DNA of 64,000 bases from the NCBI RefSeq assembly GCF_000516985.1, contig NW_006917098.1:1860001-1924000 (forward strand). The letters run 5' to 3'. Source of the DNA: Pestalotiopsis fici W106-1 (Eukaryota; Ascomycota; Sordariomycetes; Amphisphaeriales; Sporocadaceae). How positions within the stretch are numbered: the stretch's first letter is position 1; every line of letters starts with the position of its first letter. This document shows positions 9,890-20,778 of the stretch, piece by piece. Made by a program: the position numbers and the translations under genes. The notes beneath the pieces are model-generated. The model saw nothing but the letters and a program-made list of their open reading frames with translations. It made no database searches and was not told where the DNA came from.

Positions 9890-12319
9890 ATGGACGACAA
9901 TAGCGATCACAAGAATGGAGAAGCCCATAACGCCTTTACTATGGACACGAGGTTCTCGTCACCAGGCACCTGCCTTTCACAGCCTGATCAAGAGACACTT
10001 CAAAATGACAACACGATCTCGTTTCCTCAAGAGATAGCACCAGCACCAACGCACGGAGAAAATTCGCCACCTGAATCCAAGGCGGTAGATGAAGAGGCTC
10101 AGCCGTCTGATACAGCCGAATGTCACTCAGAGGACCCAGAAAGTAATCTTCCACGCCAGCACATCAAAAGATCCATCTCTGACGCTGTGGGGCGTCTGAA
10201 TATATGCGTCTTGTTTGGTGGAGCGATCCTCTCATCTGCTGCTGTCGGCTTCCTCATCTTCTTGTGGACCGGTGGAAGTCCCGGTACAGACGGGCAGAAT
10301 GCTAGCTACACATGGCGCTATATAATTTTGGGATCATGGTTGCCTCAGGTGATTACCATTTCTACCCTGGCACTCCGTGTTTCGACTAGTGCGCAGGCAG
10401 CAATTTGTACCTCGTTTGTGGCCGCCTTGACGCTGGAACGTCGTCCTACACCACTGGCCAAGGCTGCAGCAATATCGACATTTAGGTCGCTCAATACGAG
10501 TCCTCGAGCTCTTCTCTGGGAGATGGTCGGTGAAAAGTCGGTGTCCCACCCGCTACATCCAGAAGCATTTCTGTTTATTCTTTTGGCTGTAGCAAATGTA
10601 GCAATCCAGTTCTCGTCGACAATCCTTTTCGCTGATCTTCAAAGCAGTTTGGTCGTCGGCTTTCCAAACCAGACTGAGAAGAATGTCAATTTTGAAGACG
10701 AGGAGATTATGTTTCTCGCTTGGTCAAAGCCACCCGCAGATTATTCCTTGTTTGGAGAACTGCCGACCCATTATTCCGCGGATCCAAACCCCTATGGCCT
10801 GAGTGATACTGGGATAAAGCGTCATGCGATGCTCCCCTTCACCAAGGATAGAACAACTGTGCGTAGCTATCGAGGATCTTCTAACGTAATGAGTTCTCGC
10901 GTAGCATGCATGCCACCAGTCATCTCTGGTGAGATCATAAGCGTCTTGAATCCAACCAGCAATCGCAGGTACGGATGGATGACGGGTCAGATCATGTACA
11001 AAGACTCCCTAGAAAGAGCCAATTTGGGAGCGTCGGATGATTGTAGTTCAAGTAATTGTTCGACTATCGTGCCATTTAAATGTGGTATTCCAAGCTGGAT
11101 GTACGACAGTCAGCCGAAAGCGGCCGCCTTTTGTTCACCCCAGGCTTTTGATATTCGACTGGCCTCCTCGAACTGGACTTTACAGAAGGATCCGTGGACA
11201 TCAACGGCCACCATGTTTCTTGTTCTTAGCTCTAACTTTGACAATGATGGATGGGCCCTCATGAACAACCAGACTACCGCATTGCCCGAGTCTCGCACTC
11301 TGGGAGAATGGCAATCTTTTGATTTCGGGTTGAGTCGTGAGATTAACGTGACATTATGCTTCAACGCGATAAATTTCATGTTATCCAACGTATCGTTGTC
11401 TACCAAAACGAATCTTGTGGAGCCCAAGATGCGATACGGGTTCAATGCCTCTTATACAGAAGATATTCGAAAGTTTCTGGGCGCAGATCCTAGTGTGCAA
11501 CGTTTGGAGGATAGAGGAGTGCTCATCATGGACACTATAACCGATCCAAGCGATTATGTCGTTGGTGCTATTGGCAATGCGCATATGCTTCCCTCATCTC
11601 AATTAAGCTCCAGCATGCTGGAGTTTGACTTGGTGTACCCTTCAGCGAATGAGACAATTGCCGGCTGCGACTTGTGTGAGGCAGACAACATAAGAATTTC
11701 AGGAATTGCAGGAATTGCCAGAGACTACTCTAGAATGTTCATGGACATCCTGACGAGTACGAACAGGGCCGCCGTCGCCATCCAGACTATTTACACCATG
11801 CTTGCGCAGAGCGCACATGACCAGATGCTGGACTTTTATTCAGTCTCGGCTCCAGCAGAGATTGTCCAAACCGTTACTTCAACTATCCCCACCAGCTACA
11901 AAGGACTGATTACTGTCGTTGTCCTTGTCCTCGCCAACGATTTGTGTATACTTTTTCTGACAGCGCTGTACATTTACCATTCGCGATACACAATGATTGG
12001 AGACTTTTGGCATGCTGTTTCACAAATGGTGGGCAGTACGACGGAGGAAATATTGGACAAGGGCAATATGTCCAAAGACTGCAGAACTTTCGAGGGTTTT
12101 GAAGTAAACAAATATGTTCAGCTGGAAAGGTCAGCAGAGAGTGGTCGGGTTGGAGTCGTCGAGGTAGGTCACATCATCAACGCGCCCAGTGTTTTGCATT
12201 GGGTCAGTAAAGTCTATCGAAGGACACGGGATATGGTGAAAAGACAAACATCAGGACTTTCCAAGATGACCCAGTCAAAGACGCGGAGCTCCGCGTCTGC
12301 ACTGGAGAACGAAAACTGA
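9890..12319 (+). CDS. Large multi-pass membrane protein with long extracellular loop, 809 aa
   Basis: The open frame extends upstream to about 9776, but I choose the ATG at 9890 (GGTACCATGGAC, good context, MDDNSDHKNGEAH). Layout: a polar N-terminus of about 100 aa; helix LFGGAILSSAAVGFLIFLW; a conserved-looking segment (TWRYIILGSWLPQVITISTLAL then SAQAAICTSFVAALTLERR); another helix near HPEAFLFILLAVANVAIQF; a 400-aa region with many N-glycosylation sites and Cys; and a last helix GLITVVVLVLANDLCILFLTALYIYH before a cytoplasmic tail. This resembles a common but uncharacterised family of fungal membrane proteins often found near HET genes. It is intronless and convergent with the HET gene 204 bp downstream. 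Function unknown. Confidence 0.75.
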   Translation: MDDNSDHKNGEAHNAFTMDTRFSSPGTCLSQPDQETLQNDNTISFPQEIAPAPTHGENSPPESKAVDEEAQPSDTAECHSEDPESNLPRQHIKRSISDAVGRLNICVLFGGAILSSAAVGFLIFLWTGGSPGTDGQNASYTWRYIILGSWLPQVITISTLALRVSTSAQAAICTSFVAALTLERRPTPLAKAAAISTFRSLNTSPRALLWEMVGEKSVSHPLHPEAFLFILLAVANVAIQFSSTILFADLQSSLVVGFPNQTEKNVNFEDEEIMFLAWSKPPADYSLFGELPTHYSADPNPYGLSDTGIKRHAMLPFTKDRTTVRSYRGSSNVMSSRVACMPPVISGEIISVLNPTSNRRYGWMTGQIMYKDSLERANLGASDDCSSSNCSTIVPFKCGIPSWMYDSQPKAAAFCSPQAFDIRLASSNWTLQKDPWTSTATMFLVLSSNFDNDGWALMNNQTTALPESRTLGEWQSFDFGLSREINVTLCFNAINFMLSNVSLSTKTNLVEPKMRYGFNASYTEDIRKFLGADPSVQRLEDRGVLIMDTITDPSDYVVGAIGNAHMLPSSQLSSSMLEFDLVYPSANETIAGCDLCEADNIRISGIAGIARDYSRMFMDILTSTNRAAVAIQTIYTMLAQSAHDQMLDFYSVSAPAEIVQTVTSTIPTSYKGLITVVVLVLANDLCILFLTALYIYHSRYTMIGDFWHAVSQMVGSTTEEILDKGNMSKDCRTFEGFEVNKYVQLERSAESGRVGVVEVGHIINAPSVLHWVSKVYRRTRDMVKRQTSGLSKMTQSKTRSSASALENEN

Positions 12320-12523
12320 GCCAGTTGGTATAGGCATAGAAAGAGCCAGTCCGAGGCGTTTTGGACGATTGGTGATTCATCCAAGGGCGGAGAAGGATGT
12401 TTTCAATAAGACCTCAGTGTTACTGCCATTTTTATGAAGGTTTACCAAAATTAATTGAAAGACTCATATTGACATTAGAACCGAGTAATCCCCATAATTT
12501 TACTTTGTAGCATTTAGACTGCT

Positions 12524-14341
12524 TTAGATCAGTGTGATATCATCTGGATCAACTTTAGTTTCCAAAGCCTCGCCATCCATTATTCCATGGACGTATCCCG
12601 GACCAATGTATTTGAAACAGTTTTGCTTCCCGCGTCGTCGAGCTGATCGAAGAATGAAGGGTAGCTTACCCCCGAACAATACGTAAACCCTGTCGTCAAC
12701 TCGGCAACCAGCCGGCCCAACACCAATCAAGCCGTTCTTGGTGAGGCAGAAAGCTTCATTGTCGTACAAATCCCTTATATCTACATTCCCCATGTCGTGG
12801 AACTCGGATGGACGCAACCTTCTAAATGCACCTGACCCATCTTGATTACTCTCTACACTGTAATCACGCCTGAGCGTTCGCCAAAACGCATCTTCATAGG
12901 TGCCCCCCATTGGGTAATCATCTTGTAAGCTGAACGCGGACGTGACCAGTCCTTTCAATTGCTCGACTACACCTGCTGCATCGCCAAGGTTCTTAAACTC
13001 CATTAGCACCGAGATTTCGTCCACAAATACTCCTTTCAATCTAAAATGGTTCAAAATCCTGTTGCCAAGCTCCAACTGGGACCCGGAAGTCGCATCAAAT
13101 AGATTATAGATGCATAACCACTGCATAGCCAAATCTAGCATGGTTTCATCAATTTTTGCTTCGAGATCAGGCACCCAAGAAGGTAGGGTTCGCCGCCTCT
13201 TCTTTTCATCCCCCCTGAGTAATGGAAACAAATTTCCATATTCCTTGATCAGATGGAAGGTCATTCTTTTGTAAACCTCTTGCTTGCTGAGTGAATAATC
13301 GGCTCCCTTTGAAAAATATTGCATTTGCGATGGGAAAAGACCAAGAAGTCCAAAGACCTTATCCCTTGGGTCGCTGGCTAAGCGATTTTGGAAGAAGATG
13401 AACGCGCTCCTCAGCTTAAACATCGAAATTTCATTCATTCTGAACTCCGTGATTGTGCCAACCCTTTGGTGGAAAACCACAAGCATACCGAATGTTGATT
13501 CTCCAAATAAACGTGAGCAGCATTGGTTATTATGGCTGGAGACGTTTGATGCAGCTGAAGCGAGCAGGTTCCAGTCCATTGAAAGCCAGCCACAAATTAT
13601 TGTTGTTTTGCGGGGAAGTATCGCCTCCTGGACTGTCCACATGCGTTGCCACCATGCAAGGTTCATCAATGTATTCAAAGCCTGAGTCTCTTCCACGAGA
13701 TTCTCGTGGGGTATGTGATCATTGGAAGCAAGACGCCTTATCAGCGAGAATGCTTTGGCAGCAGCCGCTTGAGAGATGATGGTGGATCCAAGAGCTGGCG
13801 GAGCAGAATCTGTATCAGAGACGCTGGATAGGTTCTGCGTATGCGATAAGTGCTCATTACTGCTGATGCTATACACTGGGCCAGTAGAATCAGTACCATG
13901 GTGATCTTCTTCAAAGTCGCCAAGCCACAGCAACCCTTCTTCAGCATTCGAGTAAATATCTCTCATCAGATTGACTTGATGTGATTTTTCAGTATTATCC
14001 ATCTGATTGATACAAACTGCATCGACCCAAAGATGGCGATCTTGTGCTGGGGTTCGTAAACGCCGGAGAGCTGCGGCGAGATTTGAAGTAACTTGACAAA
14101 GAGTACCATCAATGAATATTGGCCGGCGGTTTGTCGCATCGCCCCAAGCGTATGACAATGCCTCATACGGAGGATGCATGCTCATATACACTATGTATAG
14201 ACTGCACTGTATAGGATCGCTCCATTCGCCAGGCAGCAGACGGAGGATTCGAATCTGCTGCTGGGAGAGATCGAGCTTTTGATGGGTGAAAATAGAGGGA
14301 TCAACAGCGGGAAGAGAATCTATTGTGGTCATGATCACCAT
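12524..14341 (-). CDS. HET-domain protein (heterokaryon incompatibility type), 605 aa
   Basis: Intronless. The HET domain (PF06985) spans roughly residues 60-235. Its hallmark blocks are readable: YEALSYAWGD near 60, LAAALRRLR, LWVDAVCINQMDNTEKSHQV, and MRDIYSNAEEGLLWLGD, followed by NLAWWQRMWTVQEAIL. In this family the HET domain triggers regulated cell death upon non-self recognition between hyphae; many fungal genomes carry dozens of such genes, mostly of unknown specificity. The C-terminal 370 aa has no WD, ankyrin or TPR repeats that I can see. It ends with a block rich in Asp/Gly (GVGPAGCRVDDRVYVLFGG) typical of such proteins. The start is MVIMTTID; an in-frame ATG three codons later (14332) is equally possible. 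Confidence 0.9.
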   Translation of the reverse strand: MVIMTTIDSLPAVDPSIFTHQKLDLSQQQIRILRLLPGEWSDPIQCSLYIVYMSMHPPYEALSYAWGDATNRRPIFIDGTLCQVTSNLAAALRRLRTPAQDRHLWVDAVCINQMDNTEKSHQVNLMRDIYSNAEEGLLWLGDFEEDHHGTDSTGPVYSISSNEHLSHTQNLSSVSDTDSAPPALGSTIISQAAAAKAFSLIRRLASNDHIPHENLVEETQALNTLMNLAWWQRMWTVQEAILPRKTTIICGWLSMDWNLLASAASNVSSHNNQCCSRLFGESTFGMLVVFHQRVGTITEFRMNEISMFKLRSAFIFFQNRLASDPRDKVFGLLGLFPSQMQYFSKGADYSLSKQEVYKRMTFHLIKEYGNLFPLLRGDEKKRRRTLPSWVPDLEAKIDETMLDLAMQWLCIYNLFDATSGSQLELGNRILNHFRLKGVFVDEISVLMEFKNLGDAAGVVEQLKGLVTSAFSLQDDYPMGGTYEDAFWRTLRRDYSVESNQDGSGAFRRLRPSEFHDMGNVDIRDLYDNEAFCLTKNGLIGVGPAGCRVDDRVYVLFGGKLPFILRSARRRGKQNCFKYIGPGYVHGIMDGEALETKVDPDDITLI

Positions 14342-15028
14342 CCATTCGTGTCAAAAGGATTTTGGATAGTATGGGGAAGATACTTGAGAGAGATAGTCGT
14401 GACTGTCGAGATCTTAAAGCCCTCAAATGGTAGGGGACGACGGAGGAATCTGCGATATTCTGTACGTTGTACAGTGGGCGACGTGCAAGGCAGCAACAAG
14501 GCGCAGCCCCGCACAGCCCCCAAAGAATTATTTGGCGATAACCCCGCCACGGGAAGTGACGATAAGTGTTCTTGTTTATTAGTTTCTCCGTGTCCCTAAA
14601 AGAATGAGTTTGAGAATCCTTATTGTCCTATGTACTGGTAATACATTACCCTTCTGGACGACCAACCTGCCCTTCTTTTGGCTGTTGACAACTCAGTATT
14701 TAGAATATTAACTGCTTCGCAAGCCTGGATAAGATGGTGCCGGTCATGTCAAGAGACCACGTTAATTAATCTTATTTGTACATTCTCTAACATTGTCTGA
14801 GTACTCCACAAGCAGTACCAGCACAACCGGCAACAAACCCTAACGCAGTATTCATCTCTACACATTCAACTTTGCCCCATGTCTTGCACCATCATCCAGG
14901 TATTGAAGTGCAGGAAGTCTATTAGGTTAAACTTAATGCAAAAGAACATATCACTGAACAAGGTTTGCAAAATAAATTCAACTAAAAGGAAAAAAGGGTA
15001 GAGATTCGCTCCAGCAGATTGGTGTTTA
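14342..15028. other. Intergenic region, nothing recognised
   Basis: This lies upstream of the HET gene and at the 3' side of the sialidase-like gene. Only short ORFs without domains are seen. Confidence 0.35.
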
Positions 15029-16582
15029 CTAAATGGTCTCGTTCTTAAAAAGCGCCAATGGCACCTCAGCCCAGACGGCATCCAAGAGACCATCTCTTCC
15101 ATCAGACCAAGCAACATACGCATATTTTCCATTGAGAGCTATCAAGGACGCGCGGTCGCCGGGTTGTCCATTCTGTCCCACAGGCACGGAATCGCGAGTG
15201 ACCTTGACTGGCGTGGCAAAGGTGCGACCGAAATCAAAGGACACGGTGGAGTAGACATCCAACAGCCCCGAGCTGTTTGTTCGCCACATCACGCCTAGCA
15301 CTCCAGTCAACCCAAAGTCAATGGCAGGGCGCTGCGCATTTGGGGTCTCAATGACCGTCGGGCCCGTGAAGTTGCCGCCTGCATCTTCCGTAACGTATAT
15401 CTCCAGTGTGTATTCTCGCGGAACCATGAGCGCGAATCGTCCTGTCTTGGTTGGGTCAGCCGACACCCAGGGCGTTGGGTCACTGGGCAGACCAACGCCC
15501 GACACTGGCAACATGGGCCCCGTTCCGTTCAGGACAAAGTCCCCGTCACTATCAGTCAACGGGAGTGTCGTCCAGGTGACACCGTCGTTGCGGCTGATGT
15601 ACATCTCCGGGTGGCCCTCTAAGCCCTCGGCTGCAGAGACAAGGATACCATCGTGAACGGCAATGGATCTGCCAGGGAATCCGCACACTGGGGGGAGGTC
15701 GGGGATCTCATAGTCGAGGCAAACATCTACGGGGCCGGGGACTTGGTTGAATGGCGCCCATGTGTCGCCCCCATCGGAGCTCACCGAGATGGCAGCAGGA
15801 TATTCCCACGAAGATGCGCCATTCGCATAGACCTTGCCTGTGACCTGGTCAATCCGGAGTTTGGGGGCACCTTGCATGTGCAAGGGAGTCACAGAAGGGG
15901 TGCTCCAGGTCTTGCCGCCATCCACCGACTTGGAGAGCTGCGGATGGGCCGCCTCATTACTCTCCAAATCCGGAAAGACCTGGTTATTCAAAATGTAGAA
16001 TGTGCCATTAGCGTCAGAGAAGACCTGCGGCTCACCGCACTCTGGAGCATCGCCCAGAGGATAATCAGCGGTAACGTTGACCCATGTCTGTCCGCGATCG
16101 AGGGTATACGCGAGGAAACAGCCGCCAACGGGGCTCAATGACGGCAAGGGGTAGAACCGTGTAGAGACGAAGACAAGATTGTTCGGGTTGAGAGCGTTGA
16201 TGGCAACCACAGGCTGACCCTCGCGAGTGCCGTTGCTTCGGGTCATGTCGATTTCGCGAATCGACGGTGGGGCACGTACGCTGTAGCGGTTCGCGAAACT
16301 TTTGCTGTGGAGCATTTTTGCATTGATGTCATGCTGCTTCATGATATCGAGCTGGTCGCTCTGGTCTCTGGATGCGACACCCAGAAACGATCTGTCGCGG
16401 TCAAAGCCTCTGATGAAGCCATCGGGTATCGAGGTGTAAAATAACAAGCTAAGGAAGAGTGCTGCTCCAACAAGGAGTTTGAGGGGGTGCGCGAAAAAAG
16501 TCTTTCTGGACGGCTTTGCAAAAGTGATCTGGTTATTCGGGTACGCCCAAATCTCCTCAAGGTCTAAGTAACCCATTATCAT
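15029..16582 (-). CDS. Membrane-anchored Asp-box beta-propeller protein (sialidase/neuraminidase-like), 517 aa
   Basis: Intronless. Type II topology: about 30 cytoplasmic residues, one helix (LLVGAALFLSLLFYTSI), then an extracytoplasmic domain. At least four Asp-box (BNR) repeats of the S-x-D-x-G-x-T-W type are readable: LDRGQTWVNV, SVDGGKTWST, SSDGGDTWAPF and SRNDGVTWTT; FDFGRTFAT is a fifth, degenerate one. These turn motifs mark six-bladed exo-sialidases and other glycan-active or structural propellers. RLLS-type catalytic Arg/Tyr residues were not traced, so activity on sialic acid (or KDN, as described for fungal enzymes) is inference. The start may be the first ATG or the third codon (MGYLDL). 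Confidence 0.8.
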   Translation of the reverse strand: MIMGYLDLEEIWAYPNNQITFAKPSRKTFFAHPLKLLVGAALFLSLLFYTSIPDGFIRGFDRDRSFLGVASRDQSDQLDIMKQHDINAKMLHSKSFANRYSVRAPPSIREIDMTRSNGTREGQPVVAINALNPNNLVFVSTRFYPLPSLSPVGGCFLAYTLDRGQTWVNVTADYPLGDAPECGEPQVFSDANGTFYILNNQVFPDLESNEAAHPQLSKSVDGGKTWSTPSVTPLHMQGAPKLRIDQVTGKVYANGASSWEYPAAISVSSDGGDTWAPFNQVPGPVDVCLDYEIPDLPPVCGFPGRSIAVHDGILVSAAEGLEGHPEMYISRNDGVTWTTLPLTDSDGDFVLNGTGPMLPVSGVGLPSDPTPWVSADPTKTGRFALMVPREYTLEIYVTEDAGGNFTGPTVIETPNAQRPAIDFGLTGVLGVMWRTNSSGLLDVYSTVSFDFGRTFATPVKVTRDSVPVGQNGQPGDRASLIALNGKYAYVAWSDGRDGLLDAVWAEVPLALFKNETI

Positions 16583-17465
16583 TTATCGGGAGGTGTCAAT
16601 GGACGGCAGGATGATGATAGGCTTGCACTTTAGATCGCTCGGAATGAAAGAATTACAACAGGATTGGAAGGGTTTTAAATATACTGAGACTGTAAGCTCA
16701 ACTCTGGCGACTTGTATCATAAAGAAGCAAATGTGAAAAATGACGGCCAGACTTAGATCAAAAAAGTTATATTTCAAGTAGCTGCGTCGGCACTTGTAAA
16801 GGCCTGTACCACTGAAGGTTACAGTAACGTAACCCGATCTTCTGTACACTCGCAAACCCAAACTGCACTACGCAGGGGCAGTGACCAGACTGTCTGCTGA
16901 AAGCGATATTATAACATATGTCAAACGAAATGGTGCCTTCCTATTGTGGTTTACACTGGTCTGAAATAGTATATTGTATGGAATCTATCTACCATTCAAC
17001 AATACATAATCGAACTTGTATTATGTAATTGAAAGGTGTTGAAGCCGTCGTGGCCTCGAATAAATGCTACCAACTGTATAAAATGCAAAAGCGGGTGCGA
17101 AGTGCGAAAAGCGAAGTGCGAGGTGCGATGTGGGGGTGCGAACTGCGAAGTGCAAAACGATAGAAATCAAGTGGGACTGATGGTAGGTAACCATTTTCCT
17201 TTTGTGTTAATGAGTCCAGGCGATTCGAAAGTCTTTCCATCCCAGACTGCTGGAAAAGGATTCGTATTCCATTAAATTTGCAATTAACACAGCCTCAAAC
17301 AGTCGAAGCAATGAGTGTATACAAATTGGCGGGTATGGACGCAATTCAGAAAGTTTGGACCAGATCCCTTCTTTATCACCATTATACGGATTCGCCCACA
17401 GTACATACGTCTATACGAGCAACCTCGCAGAAAATCTGAACCAAGGAGTTACAACCACGAAAAAA
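16583..17465. other. Divergent intergenic region
   Basis: This lies between the sialidase-like gene (minus) and the RTA1 gene (plus). It holds the GCGAAGTGC-type repeat patch described separately and otherwise no recognised gene. Confidence 0.4.
17092..17157. repeat. Degenerate short tandem repeats (GTGCGAA family)
   Basis: The words GTGCGAA, GTGCGAAAAGCGAA, GTGCGAG, GTGCGATG, GTGCGAACTGCGAA and GTGC follow one another over about 66 bases. The block is G-rich against an AT-rich surround, about 310 bases upstream of the RTA1 start. Confidence 0.7.
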
Positions 17466-18370
17466 ATGGCCGAAGTCAATCCGTACGGTTACAATCCCAA
17501 TGCAGCAGCTGCAATGATATTTGTAGTCCTGTTCGCGATCGCGACCCTCTGGCACGCAATCATTGTATTTCGCCTTCGAGTGTGGTATTTTACCGTACTG
17601 GTTCTGGGTGGCTGCCGTAAGCTTTTCTTTCTTTCTTTTGGCCCTCTGTTGGACATCAAGAGTCAGTACCAGTACTAATACCTTCCCGAATCGTAGTGGA
17701 AATTGCCGGTTACATATGCCGATTTCTCGCCCATGATAATGCGTCGAACCTGATCCTATTCGTCATCCAGACCCTGACCATCTTGGTCGCCCCAGCTCTG
17801 TTTGCCGCCTCAATTTACATGGTCCTTGGGCGTCTCATTATCTTGCTGCGCGCCGAGGCACACTCGCCGATCCGACCAGCTTGGCTCACCAAGATCTTTG
17901 TGGGCGGAGACGTCCTGTCCTTTCTCATCCAAGTCATCGGATCATCCAACCTGTCCAAGAACTTTTCCCTGGCCAAGACAATAATCCTACTCGGTCTGGC
18001 GATCCAGATCATGTTCTTCGGCGTCTTCGTCATTGTGGCCGTTGTCGTGGACCGCCGACTATCACGAACTCCTACCCACACAGCCCAGCGCCTGGACGCA
18101 GAAAACACGAAGCTGGGATGGCGAGGGGTTCTCCGCGTCATTTACATTGCGAGCGCCATGATCTTTGTGCGGTCCATCTTCCGTCTCATCGAGTTCTGCG
18201 GCGATAGCAATTCGCCCATGATGAAAACGGAAGCATACCTTTACGTCTGTGACTCCACCTTGATGTTTGGTGTGCTGGCGATTTTGATATATTACCACCC
18301 CGGTAACTATATCCCTAGTCGCAAGGCTTTTGATCAGATCTTGCAGTCGCGCGACGAAGAGCTCCTGTAG
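17466..18370 (+). CDS. RTA1-like lipid-translocating/stress-resistance membrane protein, 274 aa (copy 1)
   Basis: Two exons: 17466..17616 and 17697..18370. The GTAAGC donor and GTAG acceptor rejoin as GGC/LEIAGY. The start is MAEVNPYGYNPNAAAAMIF, directly after an A-rich leader. Seven hydrophobic helices can be laid out, and RTA1 (PF04479) signatures are present: YGYNPN near the start, LEIAGYICR, ALFAASIYMVLGRLI, FVGGDVLSFLIQVIGS, then RSIFRLIEFCG and a final YYHPGNYIPS. Known members (yeast RTA1, RSB1, PUG1) protect against 7-aminocholesterol, sphingoid bases or other lipophilic stress. The substrate here is unknown. The gene is convergent with a Zn2Cys6 regulator 275 bp away; the same arrangement recurs near 45 kb. 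Confidence 0.92.
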
Positions 18371-18645
18371 GATCCGCTAATGGGCATACTGAGCCTTTTC
18401 CAATAGCTCACGATATGGACATATATAATCGGAGGGCCACGAGATGCTCAATAAAGTTTTCTTTTGTTAATGCTGTGTCTGAGGAATAGGGAATCCGCGT
18501 GTTAACTTGGGGTTTCTTATTATCTCGGACCCCCGAAGAACGAGGATTTGGCGCAGAGAGACGGCTGGCACAGAAACGATGCAGAACAAAAATATAAGTG
18601 TTATTATTGCTGACTAGAATTTAATACATCATAAGAATAACATTC

Positions 18646-19937
18646 TTAGCTCTTCTCGGATTCTCCTATGCCATTTGATAAGCTGCTTCCGAGCAACTGT
18701 ATCACTTCTTCCTTATTGTCGATCTGCAAGGCTAATCTCGGTGTAGACATATATAGTTGCCATTCTGGGCTGATCAACTGGTCTATCTCTTCAATATCAT
18801 GGTTTACCAAGTCCTGATATAGCCACGATTCTGGGAGAAGCTTGAATAGGACTAGGTAGTATGCTAAAATAATCAGAGCTTTAGGGTTTCTGTGTTGGAC
18901 CATTTTATGAAACTCGGTGGGCACCAGATCGAACGACCACGCCTTCACCTGCTTCTCCAGGTCTATTGTCTGGTATGGCAACTGAACAATTGTTGTTAAT
19001 CTGCCAAGCTCGGTTGCAGCAGTGCGGAGAGCGGATTCTGATGCTGGATTCTCGTCATTGTTCTCTCTGGCTAGGGCCCGGTGGATATCCGATGGCATCA
19101 TTGTAGCGACAGAGAGATGGTCTGCAGAGCCATGTGGTGCGGTACGGCTACTGTACATGCCCCGACCATCATACTGGTGATTTGACGACCAGGACAGGCC
19201 CCGGAAATTACGCTGCCCTAGAGCCAACGCCATCCAATTGGCCACCCACAAGCCCGGCTGCTGCGTTACACGATCCGTGGCGAAAGAGATGTGCGCGAGC
19301 AGCACCGATGCACCTCTGACGGCATCAGTACTGTCGTCTGAAATGTTTGCAACGGCGTGGCGGAGAGATTTAAGTGCCTGGTCACGATAATAATAGACTG
19401 GCATGTTGTCCAGAGATGCAGGGTCGGTGCAGCACAGGTGAACCATGGCGACGAGTAGTATGGCGTCCATGAGGAACACATGTCGGCACGCAAGAGCTGG
19501 AATTTCCACTTGCAGAGCCTGCAAGACTTTCTCGGGGAAAGTGCCGGCAAACCCTGGAGCGGTGAAGATGCAGTAGTGATGCATCAGGCGTAAGTCCAGT
19601 AGACTCTTGCTGCTGTACTGAGAAACACTTGAGGCCGGCGGCGAAGAGACGGGTGTAGTGGAATACACTGCTGCAGCGTCGTCTCTCATGAGTTGTTGCT
19701 GGGGTTGGGCACCGGAGATCCCCGGTCTTTGCACCGTTGATGCATAAATGCATTCAATACTGCGACGTGAGCAGCTGCTACATTGCGGGCGCACTTCGTC
19801 ACACTTGAGTTCGAGTCAGGTAATCCATTAATCGTTGTGTTCCACACGAAAATTGAGCTGCTCACTTTCACACGACGGAGCTTGCAATTGGCACATCCTT
19901 TCCGGGACTTGACATGATAGCGGATGTTTTGCGGCAT
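18646..19937 (-). CDS. Zn2Cys6 transcription factor, 409 aa (RTA1-associated copy 1)
   Basis: Two exons: 19937..19866 (24 codons) and 19803..18646. The intron splits the zinc cluster exactly between LRRVK and CDEV. The six cysteines read CANC..(6)..C..(6)..C..SS..C..(6)..C, i.e. CX2CX6CX6CX2CX6C, the binuclear zinc cluster that binds CGG-type sites. After a Ser/Gln-rich linker a helical segment begins LLDLRLMHHYCIFTAPG. This layout (short protein, LMHHY-type start of the regulatory half) is like the sterol-uptake-control (UPC2/ECM22-like) group of fungal regulators, which is a family-level inference. It has the same length and intron position as the regulator at 43766. It is convergent with the RTA1 gene. 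Confidence 0.9.
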
Positions 19938-20778
19938 TGCCCTGCTCTTTCAGAAACATGGAGCAACCGAGGAGGAAGATTGCAATCGAAGCGGTGGTTG
20001 TTTGTTTAGATGGCTGACGCAAATTAAAGCACGCTTGTGAAAAAGCACCGCTATTAGGTCTAGGCATCCGTTTAATCAACACAGGTATTCACGGCCTTCG
20101 GTCCGAAACAGTGTTATGGGTAGGTAAGCTATGACCTCGATTATTTCAAGCTAACCACTGCACGGCCCACAAGCCGAGTACCTAGTATGCACCTAACTTG
20201 CCCACCACGACAGAACGAACCTAGACTAGTTCCGACTCTGATGTGAATATATCTCTACATATTAGTATATTGCAATCCTTTTCTGTAAGAAAGGCCCTAG
20301 AATGCTCGACTTCACAGCTGGGGTCAGTCAGTTCAATCGAACATCGCAACCTTCCTCCAACCCTTCATTCATGAACCGAGGGATACCATATCACCGACTA
20401 TTGAATTCCAATAATCGCGGTATTAAGAGGCAAACCTTTATTTCGCAAAGGCGTGATTGGGCGGATCATGATAACAACCCGCCGACCCTACAGCGTCACC
20501 ATGCGCTTCTGCCTAACCCGGGCCACAATCTTGTATTGTCAGAATCCCCAGGTATCAGGTGTTCAAAACTAGCAAAGCCATGGTCGTGCCACTTATCGCG
20601 GGAGAAGGTGGTAGGATAGTGCTGTGGCAGGTGATATAGCGCCACAAAGACGACGGCCAAGCATAAATAGGAGGAGCGAAGCCTGTCCATCTCGACAAAG
20701 TGACATCGAATATATACAAACTATCAAACAAAATTCATTTTCGGAACAAAAACAATCTCCAAGTATTAAATTATCAAG

